From: Opitutaceae bacterium EW11
GTDB lineage: Bacteria > Verrucomicrobiota > Verrucomicrobiia > Opitutales > Opitutaceae
Length of the DNA stretch: 64,000 nt
Assembly: GCA_003054665.1 (NCBI GenBank)
Contig: QAYY01000013.1
Coordinates: 248,001-312,000, forward strand
Direction of reading: 5' to 3'
Position 1 is the stretch's first letter; each line of letters opens with the position of its first letter. The notes beneath the pieces are model-generated. The model searched no databases and was not told the origin of the DNA. It saw only the letters and a list, made by a program, of their open reading frames with translations. Of the stretch, positions 1-9,135 are shown piece after piece. A program made the translations under genes and the position numbers.

Positions 1-55
1 TGGCGGTCGCGAACGGCCGTATCGGAGCAGTGGGGCTCCGCGCGCCCGCAGTCCT

Positions 56-1945
56 ATGCTTAAAACCATGCTTCTGCTCACGCTCCCCTTGGCGGTCACA
101 CTTATTTCGGGGAACACGCCAACACCGACTCCAACCCCAACACCGCAGCCGCAGAATCTGCCTCCGGACGGCGCGCTCGTAAGAATTGTTCAGTCAAACG
201 GCACCATCGATCGCACGGCGTACCAGAAAGTGGCGCAATTGTGGGGACCGATCTCGATTGGCGAGCGCCTGGGGCCCACGTTCGCCCAACTGAATCCGGG
301 CGCTGCCGACGATCGACCGACGCTCTTCAAACCGCCCTCCATGGACTGCAAGGCGCTCTCCTTCGCCAATCGCACGAACCCGTACGAATTGGGCAAGGAT
401 GGCTGCAAGGCGGACAACGACTACTGGAGCGACAGTGGCCAGGTCGGCTACGTACCGGACGATCCCGCCAACGACCCGGGTTTGGACCGCATCCAGACTT
501 TCGCGTACTACAACTACGTTTTCGCGCTAAGTCCGCGCTTGGACTACGCCAGCGGTACGCCGCATCCCGACCCGCAAACGCGCGAGAATTACTACAAGAC
601 GATGCTCGGCCACTTTCCGCAGCATCCGGTCGCGATGGTGCGCAACTATTCGATGCAGCAGAACGAGGCGCTGGTCGTCTATCGCGAGGGCCTCTTGGCT
701 GTGGCGGGCACGCAGACGAGCCGCACGGGAAATGAGCGACCTTATCCCGGTCTCCTTCTGCCGTCCAACAAGGTCCCGACCGCGCTCGCCGTCACCACGA
801 ACAACGAATTCGCACTGATCACCGTTTGGGATACGGATGCGGCAAAAGGGCAGTTAGCCGTCGTCGCTCTCGAAGGGAAATACCTCCCGTTTCACACGTG
901 GCCCTATATGGCGATGCCGAACCAGGGCAGCTTCTCTGACTTCAAGCTGCTCGGTTATATCGATCTTCCATTCGCCACACCAACCGCGGTCGCCGCGGCC
1001 TGCAACGGGTGGTGGGGCGGACCTTCTCAAGCCGGAGGAAAGGTGCTGAGCCAAGTCGACCTGACGCAGGAGGGCTACCGGAAGGCGGCCTATGGCGGCG
1101 ATTTCGGGCTGACGCTGATTGTGGCGACCAAGGGCTACGCGGTCGTCGCTTCCAGGTCGGAAAACAAGGTTGCGCTCGTAGACATGTCACCGCTCTTCAA
1201 CTACGTCCGGGATAGCTACCTTTCGTCCACGGAGAGCTTCCTGGCGACGACGCAGAACCGCGGATCCGGAGCCGGTCAGTGGCCGGCGACGTTCACGGAG
1301 AAGCCGGAGATCAAGCCGACTGTGGTTTGGACCAAGGACTACACCGCGCCGAGCGCCGTCCTTGCCGGGCATCATACGGATCGATGGTCCATTGACCGCT
1401 ACAAGGCCCACATCGCGACGGAAGACGGGACGATCCATATCATCGATACGACTCAATTGATGAATCGCTGGAGCTGGGAGCCCAGCGGCGCGTTGGCCGA
1501 AATCGGATCGTTCAAAGTTGGACGCAATCCGGTCAGCATGTGTTTTGCGCGCTTTGGCGAGTCCGGTCTGCCGAACGCGCCTACCAAGTCCAATGGCGCT
1601 CCGGCGTCGCCGGATCCCCAGAATAACATGTTCTATGTGGCTTGTCGCGGTGACCGCGAAGTCGTGGGCGCCGTTACTTGGAATGGCACCGGCAGCGTTT
1701 TCCGCCGCATCAAGGATTCGCGCATGGGCGACCCGGTCGCGGTGAGTGTCGCCACTCGTGGGAACATTGTCACGGTGGCCGACTACGAGGGGAAAAAGCT
1801 CCTCAGCTTCCGTATCGGCTCGATTGTCGACCGTGCTGGCACGGTTTACGGCGCCGGAGCCGATGGCAAAGCCCCCTTCGAACTTGGCGGCGAGATGTCG
1901 GTGAACGGCAAACCGTTCCTTGTAGGCTCTTCCAACGTGAATTGA
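56..1945 (+). CDS. Secreted protein of unknown function, probable beta-propeller
   Basis: A 629-residue protein with a hydrophobic N-terminus of about 19 residues that looks like a signal peptide, followed by a Thr-Pro run (five TP pairs, then QPQ) that probably acts as a flexible linker. The rest has scattered beta-strand-like segments such as ALAVTTNNEFALITVWD and IATEDGTIHIIDT. These recall the blades of a secreted beta-propeller, but I recognise no named family and no catalytic motif. The ATG at 56 is supported by the signal peptide. No promoter or partner gene is visible because the window begins 55 bases upstream. A structural or binding role outside the cytoplasm is inference. Confidence 0.75.
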   Translation: MLKTMLLLTLPLAVTLISGNTPTPTPTPTPQPQNLPPDGALVRIVQSNGTIDRTAYQKVAQLWGPISIGERLGPTFAQLNPGAADDRPTLFKPPSMDCKALSFANRTNPYELGKDGCKADNDYWSDSGQVGYVPDDPANDPGLDRIQTFAYYNYVFALSPRLDYASGTPHPDPQTRENYYKTMLGHFPQHPVAMVRNYSMQQNEALVVYREGLLAVAGTQTSRTGNERPYPGLLLPSNKVPTALAVTTNNEFALITVWDTDAAKGQLAVVALEGKYLPFHTWPYMAMPNQGSFSDFKLLGYIDLPFATPTAVAAACNGWWGGPSQAGGKVLSQVDLTQEGYRKAAYGGDFGLTLIVATKGYAVVASRSENKVALVDMSPLFNYVRDSYLSSTESFLATTQNRGSGAGQWPATFTEKPEIKPTVVWTKDYTAPSAVLAGHHTDRWSIDRYKAHIATEDGTIHIIDTTQLMNRWSWEPSGALAEIGSFKVGRNPVSMCFARFGESGLPNAPTKSNGAPASPDPQNNMFYVACRGDREVVGAVTWNGTGSVFRRIKDSRMGDPVAVSVATRGNIVTVADYEGKKLLSFRIGSIVDRAGTVYGAGADGKAPFELGGEMSVNGKPFLVGSSNVN

Positions 1946-2192
1946 AGGCCTGGGCACCTCTGCGACCCGGGAATGGTTAAACCTGGGCCGCTGGAAACCG
2001 GGACCCTGGTCCCTGGATCGATTTGGGTAAGGTGCGCGAACCCAGGCGCGTTCGCAGGCTGGGCCACAACCGCCCCGGCGCGCCAGTCCTTGTGGTGCGT
2101 CGCGAGAGGCGCTCTGACCGTGCAGGCGCGCCACACTTGCGCCCCAACGACCGGCTTCCCACGCGGCGCATCGCCGCGTGCAGACACAATAA

Positions 2193-2220
2193 GGCCCGCA
2201 ACGTCGAAACGTTGCGGGCC
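2193..2220 (-). terminator. Strong hairpin, terminator-like for the minus strand
   Basis: A perfect 12-bp stem (arms GGCCCGCAACGT and its complement) with a 4-base loop. On the minus strand it is followed by TTATTG, a short U-rich tail. No annotated gene ends here on the minus strand, so it may terminate an unrecognised transcript from the region 2221-3120. Confidence 0.5.
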
Positions 2221-3107
2221 AAATTGCGGGTTGGAGTTCGCCACGCTCTCTTCCCGGATGCCTGCATTGGGCGCTCTCGCTTTCGCGGGCTGCAAGCTCC
2301 CCGACGCTACTCTCCGCGGCATGCGAAGGTCTCGGTCTCATAGCGGGACCGCTCCGGCCGTTTCCGGCTGAAGTCTGTTGAGTGAGGCCTCTTTGCCCAG
2401 TTCGTCTGTTCTCTGCCGAGAACAGCGCGCCGGACAGGGTGCTGACACGCCTGCAATCTGTCTTTCGCGTCGGCACCTTGGGCATAGGGACGGCCTCAGC
2501 TTTTGGCCGAGCGTTGGCCCCATGCGACGGGTCTGACCTCTTAACTCTCAGGCTGCGTTTACCTTTGCAGTTGAGTGACGCGGTTTGTCGCGCCGCCCCA
2601 AATCAGAAACGGGGGCGAGCTTTGCCTGGCTCGCGCGTTTCCCATACTTGCGCCCTTTTTGCGCGCTCGATCTCACGACCAAGCCTTGTCGGCGGGGTGG
2701 TCCCGATCCGAAGGACGCCAGCATGTGCTGGTACTACCGTAGCAGCCATAACCCTCTGGGTAACGGTATCAGTGCGGGGCTCGAAACGCTCCCCGTACCT
2801 GACTCGGCTCGAACGCGGCTTCTTCTTCGCGCCTCACCGCTCAGCTCCTGATTTCGTGTTTACTGGACGGGCACGACCCCGACCAGAGGAGCTGGTGACA
2901 TATGCCTCGCTGCCAGCGGTTTTTGAGCGCTGCGCGCAGGGGGTGACCGAACCAGCTTCGATCATCCGTTCCCCGGTTGCCCGGGATTATCCCAGCCTTC
3001 GTTTCCGGCGGTTTTTTCAGGCCACCGGGCGTCGGACTGTTCTATCAAGGAACGAGTTGGACCATGCAGGATTTGCGCGGGAAAGTCACGAGAAATCTCC
3101 TCACAAG

Positions 3108-3157
3108 TTGTTCACTAATAGACACCTGTGCATAACCGGTGCACAGATGGTGAATAA
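3108..3157. promoter_or_regulatory. Cluster of DnaA-box-like 9-mers
   Basis: TGTGCATAA at 3127-3135 is a full match to the DnaA-box pattern TTATNCACA read on the other strand. GGTGAATAA at 3149-3157 has one mismatch and TTGTTCACT at 3108-3116 has two. A small inverted repeat (CTGTGCA/TGCACAG) overlaps the perfect box. No AT-rich unwinding element and no dnaA or dnaN gene are nearby, so an origin is not supported; chance or a DnaA-regulated promoter are alternatives. Confidence 0.25.
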
Positions 3158-3230
3158 CTTTCGCTTGCCTCTGCCAATCGGGCGCTTGCCTCGCGCCCCT
3201 CCCGGCGAACGCTGGCGTATTCGTCTTCTC

Positions 3231-5828
3231 ATGTCGCCCCGCGATCTTCCGATCTACGAACTCGAATCTCCGATCATTGCCAGTCTGCGCTCCCGGGGAA
3301 GGTTGATCGTGCAGGCGCCGACGGGCTCGGGAAAATCCACGCAGCTTCCGCAGATGCTCCTGCGGCATGGTCTGCTCGATGGCGGGCAGGTGGTCGTGCT
3401 TCAACCGCGCCGGCTGGCGGCGCGCCTTCTGGCGAAACGCGTGGCCGAAGAGGTTGGCGCTCCGCTCGGCGATGTCGTGGGTTACCAAATACGGCTTGAG
3501 TCGCGCTTGAGTGAACGCACCCGCATCCGATTTGTCACGGAGGGGATTCTGCTCCGGCAAATGTCGTTCGATCCGCAGCTGCGGGGCGTGGCGGCGGTGG
3601 TCTTCGACGAGTTCCACGAACGCCATCTTTACGGCGACATCAGCCTGGCGCGTGCAATCCAGATCCAGCAAACGACGCGTCCCGACCTGAAGATTGTCGT
3701 CATGTCGGCGACGTTGGATACGGGCAGTCTCAAGGACTACCTCGGCCCCTGCGATTTGCTCGTATCCGAGGGACGGAGCTTTTCGGTCGACATCGAATAC
3801 CTGCCGAAGCCGGTGAACTTCGACAACGAGCCCGTCTGGGAGGCGGCGGCGAGGGAGTGCGCTCGCATCGCCGGGCGCGTGGACGGCGACATGCTCGTCT
3901 TCATGCCGGGGGCGTACGAAATCGGCCGCACGGTCCAGGCGATCCAGGGGGACCGAACGCTGCGGGACTTTGCGGTGTTGCCTCTGCACGGGGAGCTCCC
4001 GCCCGAGCAGCAGGATCGCGCGGTGGCCCGGTACGACACGCGAAAAATCATCGTCTCGACCAATGTCGCGGAGACATCCCTCACGATCGACGGCGTGACG
4101 GCGGTGATTGACTGCGGCCTGGCCCGGGTGGCCCGGTACGATCCGCACCGCGGAATCAATACCCTGCTGATCGAGAAGATCTCCGCAGCCTCGGCCGATC
4201 AGCGCGCGGGGCGCGCGGGCCGCACCGCGCCGGGCGTGTGTGTGCGACTTTGGACGGAACGCGAGCACGCTCAGCGCCCGCGCCAGGAATTGCCGGAGGT
4301 GAAGCGCCTCGATTTGTCCGAGGTGGTGCTGACTTTGAAGGCGAGCGGCATCGACGATGTCGCGGGTTTCCCCTGGCTGGAGAAGCCGGATCCGAAGGCC
4401 CTGGAAAGGGCCGAGGGTCTGTTGGCCGATTTGGGAGCGATCATCGGCAGCGCGGGCGTCCCGCCCGCCACGCACTCGACGGCGGCCGGGACGACCGTGC
4501 TCCCGCTGAGGAAGATCACCGAGGTTGGCCGCAAGATGCTGCGCTTCCCGGTTCACCCGCGTTACGCGCGCATGCTGCTGGAGGCGGACGCACGTGGCTG
4601 CGTGCGGGCGGTCGCGCTCATGGCTGCTCTCACGCAGGGGCGGAACTTTCTGCTCCGCGCCGCTTCGCGCGACGTCGAGGACGCCCGTGAGGACGCGTTT
4701 GGGGAAGAACACGAGTCGGACTTTTTCATCCTCATGCGCGCATGGCGCCATGCCGACAAAGTCAACTATTCGCTCGAGGCGTGCCGTCGTCTGGGAATCC
4801 ATTCGCAGGCAGCTCGTCAGGTGGGCCCGCTGTTCGAACAATTCCTGGAGATCGCGGAGAAGGAGGGGCTCGACGTCTCCGAGCGCCGCGTCGACGGCGC
4901 TGAGATCTGCAAATGCGTGCTCGCCGGATTCTCCGACCACCTGGCAAAGCGCCTCGATACTGGCACGCTTCGCTGCGAATTGGTTCATGGACGCCGCGGC
5001 GTACTCGCTCGGGAGAGTGCGATCCAGAAGGCCCCGCTTTTTGCCGCAGCCGAGGTCAGCGAGATCGAAGGCCGGGGCGGAGAGGTGAATGTCTTGCTCA
5101 GCCTTGCGACCGCCATCCAGGAACCTTGGTTGAAGGAGCTTTTCCCGGCCGACTACACCGAAGCGACGGGTGTCGTCTACGACGAGTCCGCGAAACGTGT
5201 GATCGCCCGACGCGAACGCCGCTTCCGCGATCTCGTCCTCGAGGCCAAGGCGAGCGCCGACGATGTGCCGCTCAACGAGGCGGCGGCGATCCTCACGCAG
5301 CTCGTCCTGGCGGGAAAACTGAAACTCGAAGCTTGGGATGAGGCCGTAGAACAGTGGATCACGCGCGTGAATCGACTCGCCGAGTGGTTTCCCGAACTCG
5401 AAGTGAATCCGCTGACGGAGGCGGACCGGGCGACGCTGATCGAGCAGGTCTGCTACGGCGAAACGAGCTACAAGGGCATCCGGGAGAAACCCGTGATGCC
5501 CATTTTGCGGGATTGGCTCACGGCGGAGCAATTGGCCGTGCTCGACCAGTATCTGCCGGAGCGGCTCACCATGGCCAACGGTCGCCGCTCCCGCATCACC
5601 TACCACAAGGAAGGCCCGCCGGTGTTGAGTGCGCGAATACAGGAACTCTACGGCGTCGACGGGCGATTCACCCTCGGCCACGGCCGCGTTCCGGTGAAGA
5701 TCGAGGTCCTCGCGCCCAATCAGCGCCCGATCCAAGTCACGGACGATTTGGGCGCCTTCTGGCGCGAGATGTATCCGAAGATCAAGACGGAGCTTTCGCG
5801 CAGGTACCCGCGGCACGAGTGGAGGTGA
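3231..5828 (+). CDS. hrpB: ATP-dependent helicase HrpB
   Basis: An 865-residue DExH helicase of the HrpB family. Walker A is TGSGKST at residues 31-37, motif II is DEFH at 126-129 (the HrpB variant), motif III is SAT at 159-161, and motif VI is QRAGRAGR near 324-331. The helicase-associated domain follows, then the family-specific HrpB C-terminal region. HrpB is a predicted RNA helicase whose exact role is not settled. The ATG at 3231 was chosen because recognisable family sequence begins there; the frame is open 849 bases further upstream, but that part has no protein character. Residues about 407-428 (GSAGVPP and following) are an insertion encoded by a dispersed repeat. The gene is convergent with dnaE2. 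Confidence 0.93.
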   Translation: MSPRDLPIYELESPIIASLRSRGRLIVQAPTGSGKSTQLPQMLLRHGLLDGGQVVVLQPRRLAARLLAKRVAEEVGAPLGDVVGYQIRLESRLSERTRIRFVTEGILLRQMSFDPQLRGVAAVVFDEFHERHLYGDISLARAIQIQQTTRPDLKIVVMSATLDTGSLKDYLGPCDLLVSEGRSFSVDIEYLPKPVNFDNEPVWEAAARECARIAGRVDGDMLVFMPGAYEIGRTVQAIQGDRTLRDFAVLPLHGELPPEQQDRAVARYDTRKIIVSTNVAETSLTIDGVTAVIDCGLARVARYDPHRGINTLLIEKISAASADQRAGRAGRTAPGVCVRLWTEREHAQRPRQELPEVKRLDLSEVVLTLKASGIDDVAGFPWLEKPDPKALERAEGLLADLGAIIGSAGVPPATHSTAAGTTVLPLRKITEVGRKMLRFPVHPRYARMLLEADARGCVRAVALMAALTQGRNFLLRAASRDVEDAREDAFGEEHESDFFILMRAWRHADKVNYSLEACRRLGIHSQAARQVGPLFEQFLEIAEKEGLDVSERRVDGAEICKCVLAGFSDHLAKRLDTGTLRCELVHGRRGVLARESAIQKAPLFAAAEVSEIEGRGGEVNVLLSLATAIQEPWLKELFPADYTEATGVVYDESAKRVIARRERRFRDLVLEAKASADDVPLNEAAAILTQLVLAGKLKLEAWDEAVEQWITRVNRLAEWFPELEVNPLTEADRATLIEQVCYGETSYKGIREKPVMPILRDWLTAEQLAVLDQYLPERLTMANGRRSRITYHKEGPPVLSARIQELYGVDGRFTLGHGRVPVKIEVLAPNQRPIQVTDDLGAFWREMYPKIKTELSRRYPRHEWR
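4451..4469 (+). repeat. GC-rich dispersed repeat inside hrpB (SAGVPPA type)
   Basis: The 19-mer CGCGGGCGTCCCGCCCGCC occurs here and, reverse-complemented and exactly, at 10915-10933 inside imuB. In both genes the reading frame is kept and the repeat encodes (G)SAGVPPA. A related, diverged palindrome lies between lexA and gmhB at 12858-12916. Confidence 0.75.
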
Positions 5829-5831
5829 GGG

Positions 5832-5855
5832 CCGGTCCGGCTGCAGCCGGACCGG
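5832..5855. repeat. 24-base perfect palindrome between convergent genes
   Basis: CCGGTCCGGCTG followed by its exact reverse complement lies between the stops of hrpB and dnaE2. It may form a transcription-ending hairpin for both genes, although neither side has a good T run. A short GTTGGCA array follows immediately at 5860-5881. Confidence 0.55.
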
Positions 5856-5859
5856 AAAA

Positions 5860-5881
5860 GTTGGCAGTTGGCAGTTGTTGG
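5860..5881 (+). repeat. GTTGGCA heptamer array
   Basis: Two exact GTTGGCA units followed by GTTGTTGG. It belongs to the same family as the arrays at 13654, 26906, 27021 and 55130. No facing partner array is visible before the dnaE2 stop. Confidence 0.6.
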
Positions 5882-5943
5882 CGAAGCGTCGCGGGGTGCG
5901 GTTTCGATTCCATCGCGCAACGAACGCCCCTGCCGTGCGTCGC

Positions 5944-8900
5944 TCAGTGAAAATCGTGCGAGGTCTGGTCAGGCAGATCCGTCTGCCTCAGAGGTTCGAT
6001 CTTTTCGGCGCGGACGTGGATGACACCGGAGACGTTTTGAAGCTTGCCCGTGATTTTCATCGACGGCTCCTGAGTGATAACCAGCCGGTGCTGTTCGAAG
6101 AAGTCCGGAGTCACCACCGCGTTGGCGATGCCGGTTTCGTCCTCGAGGCTGACGAAAACGAAGCCCTTGGCCGTGCCTGGGCGCTGACGGCAAATCACCG
6201 ACCCGGCGATGGACACGCGCTCGCCATTGCGCACCAGAGGCAGTTCGCCGGCTGGATACACGTCGGGCAGCCGGTCGCGGAGCATGGCCATCGGATGCAC
6301 GCCGGTGGTGATCGACATGCCGGAGAAATCGGCGGCGAAACGCTCCGTCATGGTCATCGGCGCAAGAGGGATGAGCGTCGTTTCGTCCTCGGCGAATCGT
6401 TGGAACAGGCTCTCGTCGTTGGACCAGGCCGCTTCGACCTGCCAGAGCGCGGCTCGGCGATGTTCGGCCAGAGCGTTGAGTGCGCCGACGGAGGCAAGGG
6501 CCCGGCGTTCGGGGGCGGAGAAATCGGTGCGTTTCAGGAAATCCGCGAGCGACGTGAAGGGCCGTTCGCCCCGCGCCGCAAGCATGGTTCGGACGGAGGT
6601 TTCGCGGACGCCTCGCACGTAACTGAGTCCGATGCGGATCGAACGGTCGTCGACGACGGTGCAGGGCCAGTCCGATTGGCACACGCAGGCGGGTTTTGCC
6701 TTCACGCCGCAACGCCTCCGGAAATCCTGGAGCAGCGTGGCGGGCGAATAAAAACCCATCGGCTGATTGTTGAGGAGGCCGACGAGGAATTCCGCCGGCC
6801 GATGCACTTTCAGCCACGTGCTGGCGTAGGCGAGCAGGGCGAAACTGATGGCGTGAGATTCAGGGAAACCGTACGCCGCGAACGACAGCGCCGCGTCGGT
6901 GAGTTTTTTCACCACGGTTTCGTTGCGACCTTGCCGCCGCAGGGCGGCGACGAATCGCTCCAGAGCGCGCTGGAGACGATCGGTGTTCCGGGTGAAACCC
7001 ATTGCGCGTCGGAGTTCCTCGACTTCGCGGCCGGAGAGATTTGCCAGGCACATGCCGAGTTCGAGCATCTGCTCCTGGAACAAAACCACGCCCATGGTCC
7101 GCTCCAGGATCGGGCGGACGATCTCCTGGACGCTCGGGTCGATGAACTCGGGCGCTTCTTCCCCGTTGCGGCGCCGAATCAACGGATGCACGAGATGGCC
7201 GACGATGGGACCGGGGCGCACGATCGCGACCTGCATGGCGACGTCGTAAAACACCTTGGGCTTGAGCCGGGGCAGAGTGGCCATCTGCGCGCGGCTCTCG
7301 ATCTGGAAAACCCCCACCGTTTCCGCCCGGCGCATCGCGGCGAAGGTCTCCTCGTCGTCCATCGGAATCTCGTGGAGTTTGGCCGGTCCCCGTCCGCTTT
7401 TTTCGCAGAGGGCAAGCGTGTCTTGGAGGACGGCCATCATGCCGAGGCCGAGGAAATCCACTTTGATGATACCCAGATCCTCGCAGTCGTCCTTGTCCCA
7501 CTGGCAGACGACGCGGCCCGGCATCGAGGCCTGCTCGAGTGGCACAACGGAGGACAGGCTGCCCTGGCAGATCACCATGCCGCCGGAGTGTTGTCCGAGG
7601 TGCCGAGGCAGTCCGCGGATCTGTTGATACAGCGTCGCGAGCGCCTCGGCGCGAGGATGCGTGCTTGGGATCCCGGCCATCTCCAGCTGCTGTTTCAGCT
7701 GCAGCGTCTCCGGAAAATCGCCGTTGGCGTAGAGGCTCGAAAAACGGTCCAGGGCGCTGTCCGCGAAGCCAAGCACCTTGCCGATCTCCCGCACGGTGCT
7801 GCGTCCGCGATAGGTAATGACGTTGGCCGTCATGGAGGCCCCGCGCGGCGCGTACCGCCGGTAGATCTCCTGGATCACGCGCTCGCGCAGGTCGCCGCTC
7901 GGGAAGTCGAGATCGATGTCGGGCCAGGAGGGTTTGCCGTCGACCCCGACGCGCCCCTCGCTGAGGAACCGTTCGAAGAGGAGATGCTGCTCGAGCGGGT
8001 TGACCGCGGTGATTCCGAGACAAAAACACACGGCGCTGTTGGCCGCGCTGCCGCGTCCCTGGACAAGGATGCCGTGTTCGCGCGCCCAGCGGCAGATGTC
8101 CCAAACGATGAGAAAATAACCCACGAACCCGAGCTTCACGATCACGGCGAGTTCCTTCTCCAACTGGGCGCGGAGGGCCGGCGTGATGCGGTGCAACCGC
8201 TCCCTGGCCTCGATGAAGGTTCGTTCGCGGAGAAAAGTTTCCATCGTGTGCCCGGGCGGGACGGGGAATTCGGGGAAACGATAGCCGAGATCCTTCAGGG
8301 AAAACTCGAGCCGCTGCGCGAGACGCTCGGTGTGCAGGATCGCCTCGGGGAAATCCTGAAACAGCGCCGACATTTGCCGCGCCGATTTGAGATAACGTTC
8401 GTCGTTGGCGGACAGACGACGGCCGGCGGCGTCGAGGGTCGTGTGCAGCCGCAGGCAGGTGAAAACATCGGCTGCCTGCCGGACCGCTTTGGTGGCGTAC
8501 GTCACGCCGCCGGTCGCGAGCAACGGCAGACGCTTCAAATCGGCGACGTTGGCGAGAAACTGGATCTCCTTTTCCTCGCCGCGAACGCGGTGCCTCTGCA
8601 GTTCGACGAAAAGCCGGTCGCGCCCGAAAATGCCGAGCAGTCGCTCGAGCCCTTCGACCGCCGCGGCGGCTCCGGCCTTGCGCCAGGCTCGGCGGACGGG
8701 CCCCTCTTCGTCGCCGGAGAGCGCAACCAACCCTTCCGCGTGGTCGGCGAGCTCTTTCCACGTGGCGAAGCATGGGCGTTTGCGTTCGCGCGGATCGATT
8801 CCGGGATCGAGTTCGTCACGCGGAGGCGTCAAGGCGCGCGGCGTGAGTTTGGTTTCGGTGATAAGCCGGCAGAGATTCTGGTAGCCCGTACGAGACTCCG

Positions 8901-9135
8901 CCAGGAGGGGGACGACGCTGCCGTCCTCCATTGTGAGCTCGGCTCCGACAAGCGCGCGAAAACCGTTTTCGCGCGCGGCGTTGAATATCCGGGGGGCTCC
9001 GTAAACGCCGTCGCGGTCGAGCAGGGCGACTCCGGGCAGTTCGAGTTCCACCGTCCGCCGAGCCAGATCCTCGGGGTTGGATGCGCCACGGAGAAAACTG
9101 AAGGCGCTGCGCGCGTGGAGTTCGAAATATGGCAT
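5944..9135 (-). CDS. dnaE2: Error-prone DNA polymerase DnaE2
   Basis: A 1063-residue C-family polymerase of the DnaE2 type. The N-terminal PHP-like domain begins FELHARSAFSFLRGAS, a DnaE2 hallmark. The polymerase core carries the acidic motif PDIDLDFPSG near residue 405, and a helix-hairpin-helix region and an OB-like domain follow towards the C-terminus. The length is normal for the family. DnaE2 performs translesion synthesis together with ImuA and ImuB, whose genes lie just upstream on the same strand. The 312-base gap to imuB is filled with repeat DNA rather than a gene, so co-transcription from the lexA promoter is likely but not certain. Confidence 0.96.
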   Translation of the reverse strand: MPYFELHARSAFSFLRGASNPEDLARRTVELELPGVALLDRDGVYGAPRIFNAARENGFRALVGAELTMEDGSVVPLLAESRTGYQNLCRLITETKLTPRALTPPRDELDPGIDPRERKRPCFATWKELADHAEGLVALSGDEEGPVRRAWRKAGAAAAVEGLERLLGIFGRDRLFVELQRHRVRGEEKEIQFLANVADLKRLPLLATGGVTYATKAVRQAADVFTCLRLHTTLDAAGRRLSANDERYLKSARQMSALFQDFPEAILHTERLAQRLEFSLKDLGYRFPEFPVPPGHTMETFLRERTFIEARERLHRITPALRAQLEKELAVIVKLGFVGYFLIVWDICRWAREHGILVQGRGSAANSAVCFCLGITAVNPLEQHLLFERFLSEGRVGVDGKPSWPDIDLDFPSGDLRERVIQEIYRRYAPRGASMTANVITYRGRSTVREIGKVLGFADSALDRFSSLYANGDFPETLQLKQQLEMAGIPSTHPRAEALATLYQQIRGLPRHLGQHSGGMVICQGSLSSVVPLEQASMPGRVVCQWDKDDCEDLGIIKVDFLGLGMMAVLQDTLALCEKSGRGPAKLHEIPMDDEETFAAMRRAETVGVFQIESRAQMATLPRLKPKVFYDVAMQVAIVRPGPIVGHLVHPLIRRRNGEEAPEFIDPSVQEIVRPILERTMGVVLFQEQMLELGMCLANLSGREVEELRRAMGFTRNTDRLQRALERFVAALRRQGRNETVVKKLTDAALSFAAYGFPESHAISFALLAYASTWLKVHRPAEFLVGLLNNQPMGFYSPATLLQDFRRRCGVKAKPACVCQSDWPCTVVDDRSIRIGLSYVRGVRETSVRTMLAARGERPFTSLADFLKRTDFSAPERRALASVGALNALAEHRRAALWQVEAAWSNDESLFQRFAEDETTLIPLAPMTMTERFAADFSGMSITTGVHPMAMLRDRLPDVYPAGELPLVRNGERVSIAGSVICRQRPGTAKGFVFVSLEDETGIANAVVTPDFFEQHRLVITQEPSMKITGKLQNVSGVIHVRAEKIEPLRQTDLPDQTSHDFH

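Larger units (their letters stand above)
1946..3230. other. 1.3 kb gene-free region with hairpins
   Basis: No convincing gene lies between the secreted protein and hrpB. Long open frames exist on both strands but overlap each other and have no recognisable protein content, as expected of GC-rich DNA with few stops. The stretch holds several hairpins: 2406-2425 with an 8-bp stem and GGCA loop on the minus strand, and 2151-2181 with a 9-bp stem. A minus-strand terminator-like hairpin lies at 2193-2220, and three DnaA-box-like 9-mers lie at 3108-3157. I looked for the conserved cores of tmRNA, RNase P RNA and SRP RNA on both strands and did not find them. It could encode an unrecognised minus-strand structured RNA ending at 2193. 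Confidence 0.4.

Noticed and set aside
2406-2425. Second LexA operator (TGTTC...GAACA)
   Set aside because: The half-sites are separated by 8 bases instead of 4; it is better explained as a hairpin.
2382-3230. Upstream extension of the hrpB reading frame (283 extra residues)
   Set aside because: The extension has no protein-like content, overlaps hairpins and the DnaA-box-like cluster, and family similarity starts at the ATG at 3231. It is an open frame by GC bias.
1946-3230. tmRNA, RNase P RNA, SRP RNA or rRNA in the gene-free region
   Set aside because: The near-universal cores (GGTTTCGAC of tmRNA, GAGGAAAGTCC of RNase P RNA, the GGAAGGAAGCAG-type SRP loop) and rRNA landmarks are absent on both strands. 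The single TTTCGACG is the loop of the 2193-2220 hairpin.
4971-4987. Sigma-54 promoter-like TGGCACG sequence inside hrpB
   Set aside because: The GC of the -12 element is displaced by one base and the site is internal to a coding region with no gene to drive.
3045-5816. 923-residue open frame antisense to hrpB
   Set aside because: It is a mirror frame of a clear helicase gene; its composition (many Arg, His, Asp) is typical of the antisense of GC-rich codons and it has no domains.
5900-5935. tRNA-like T arm (GGTTTCGATTCC)
   Set aside because: No acceptor stem or anticodon arm can be folded around it; it is intergenic repeat DNA.
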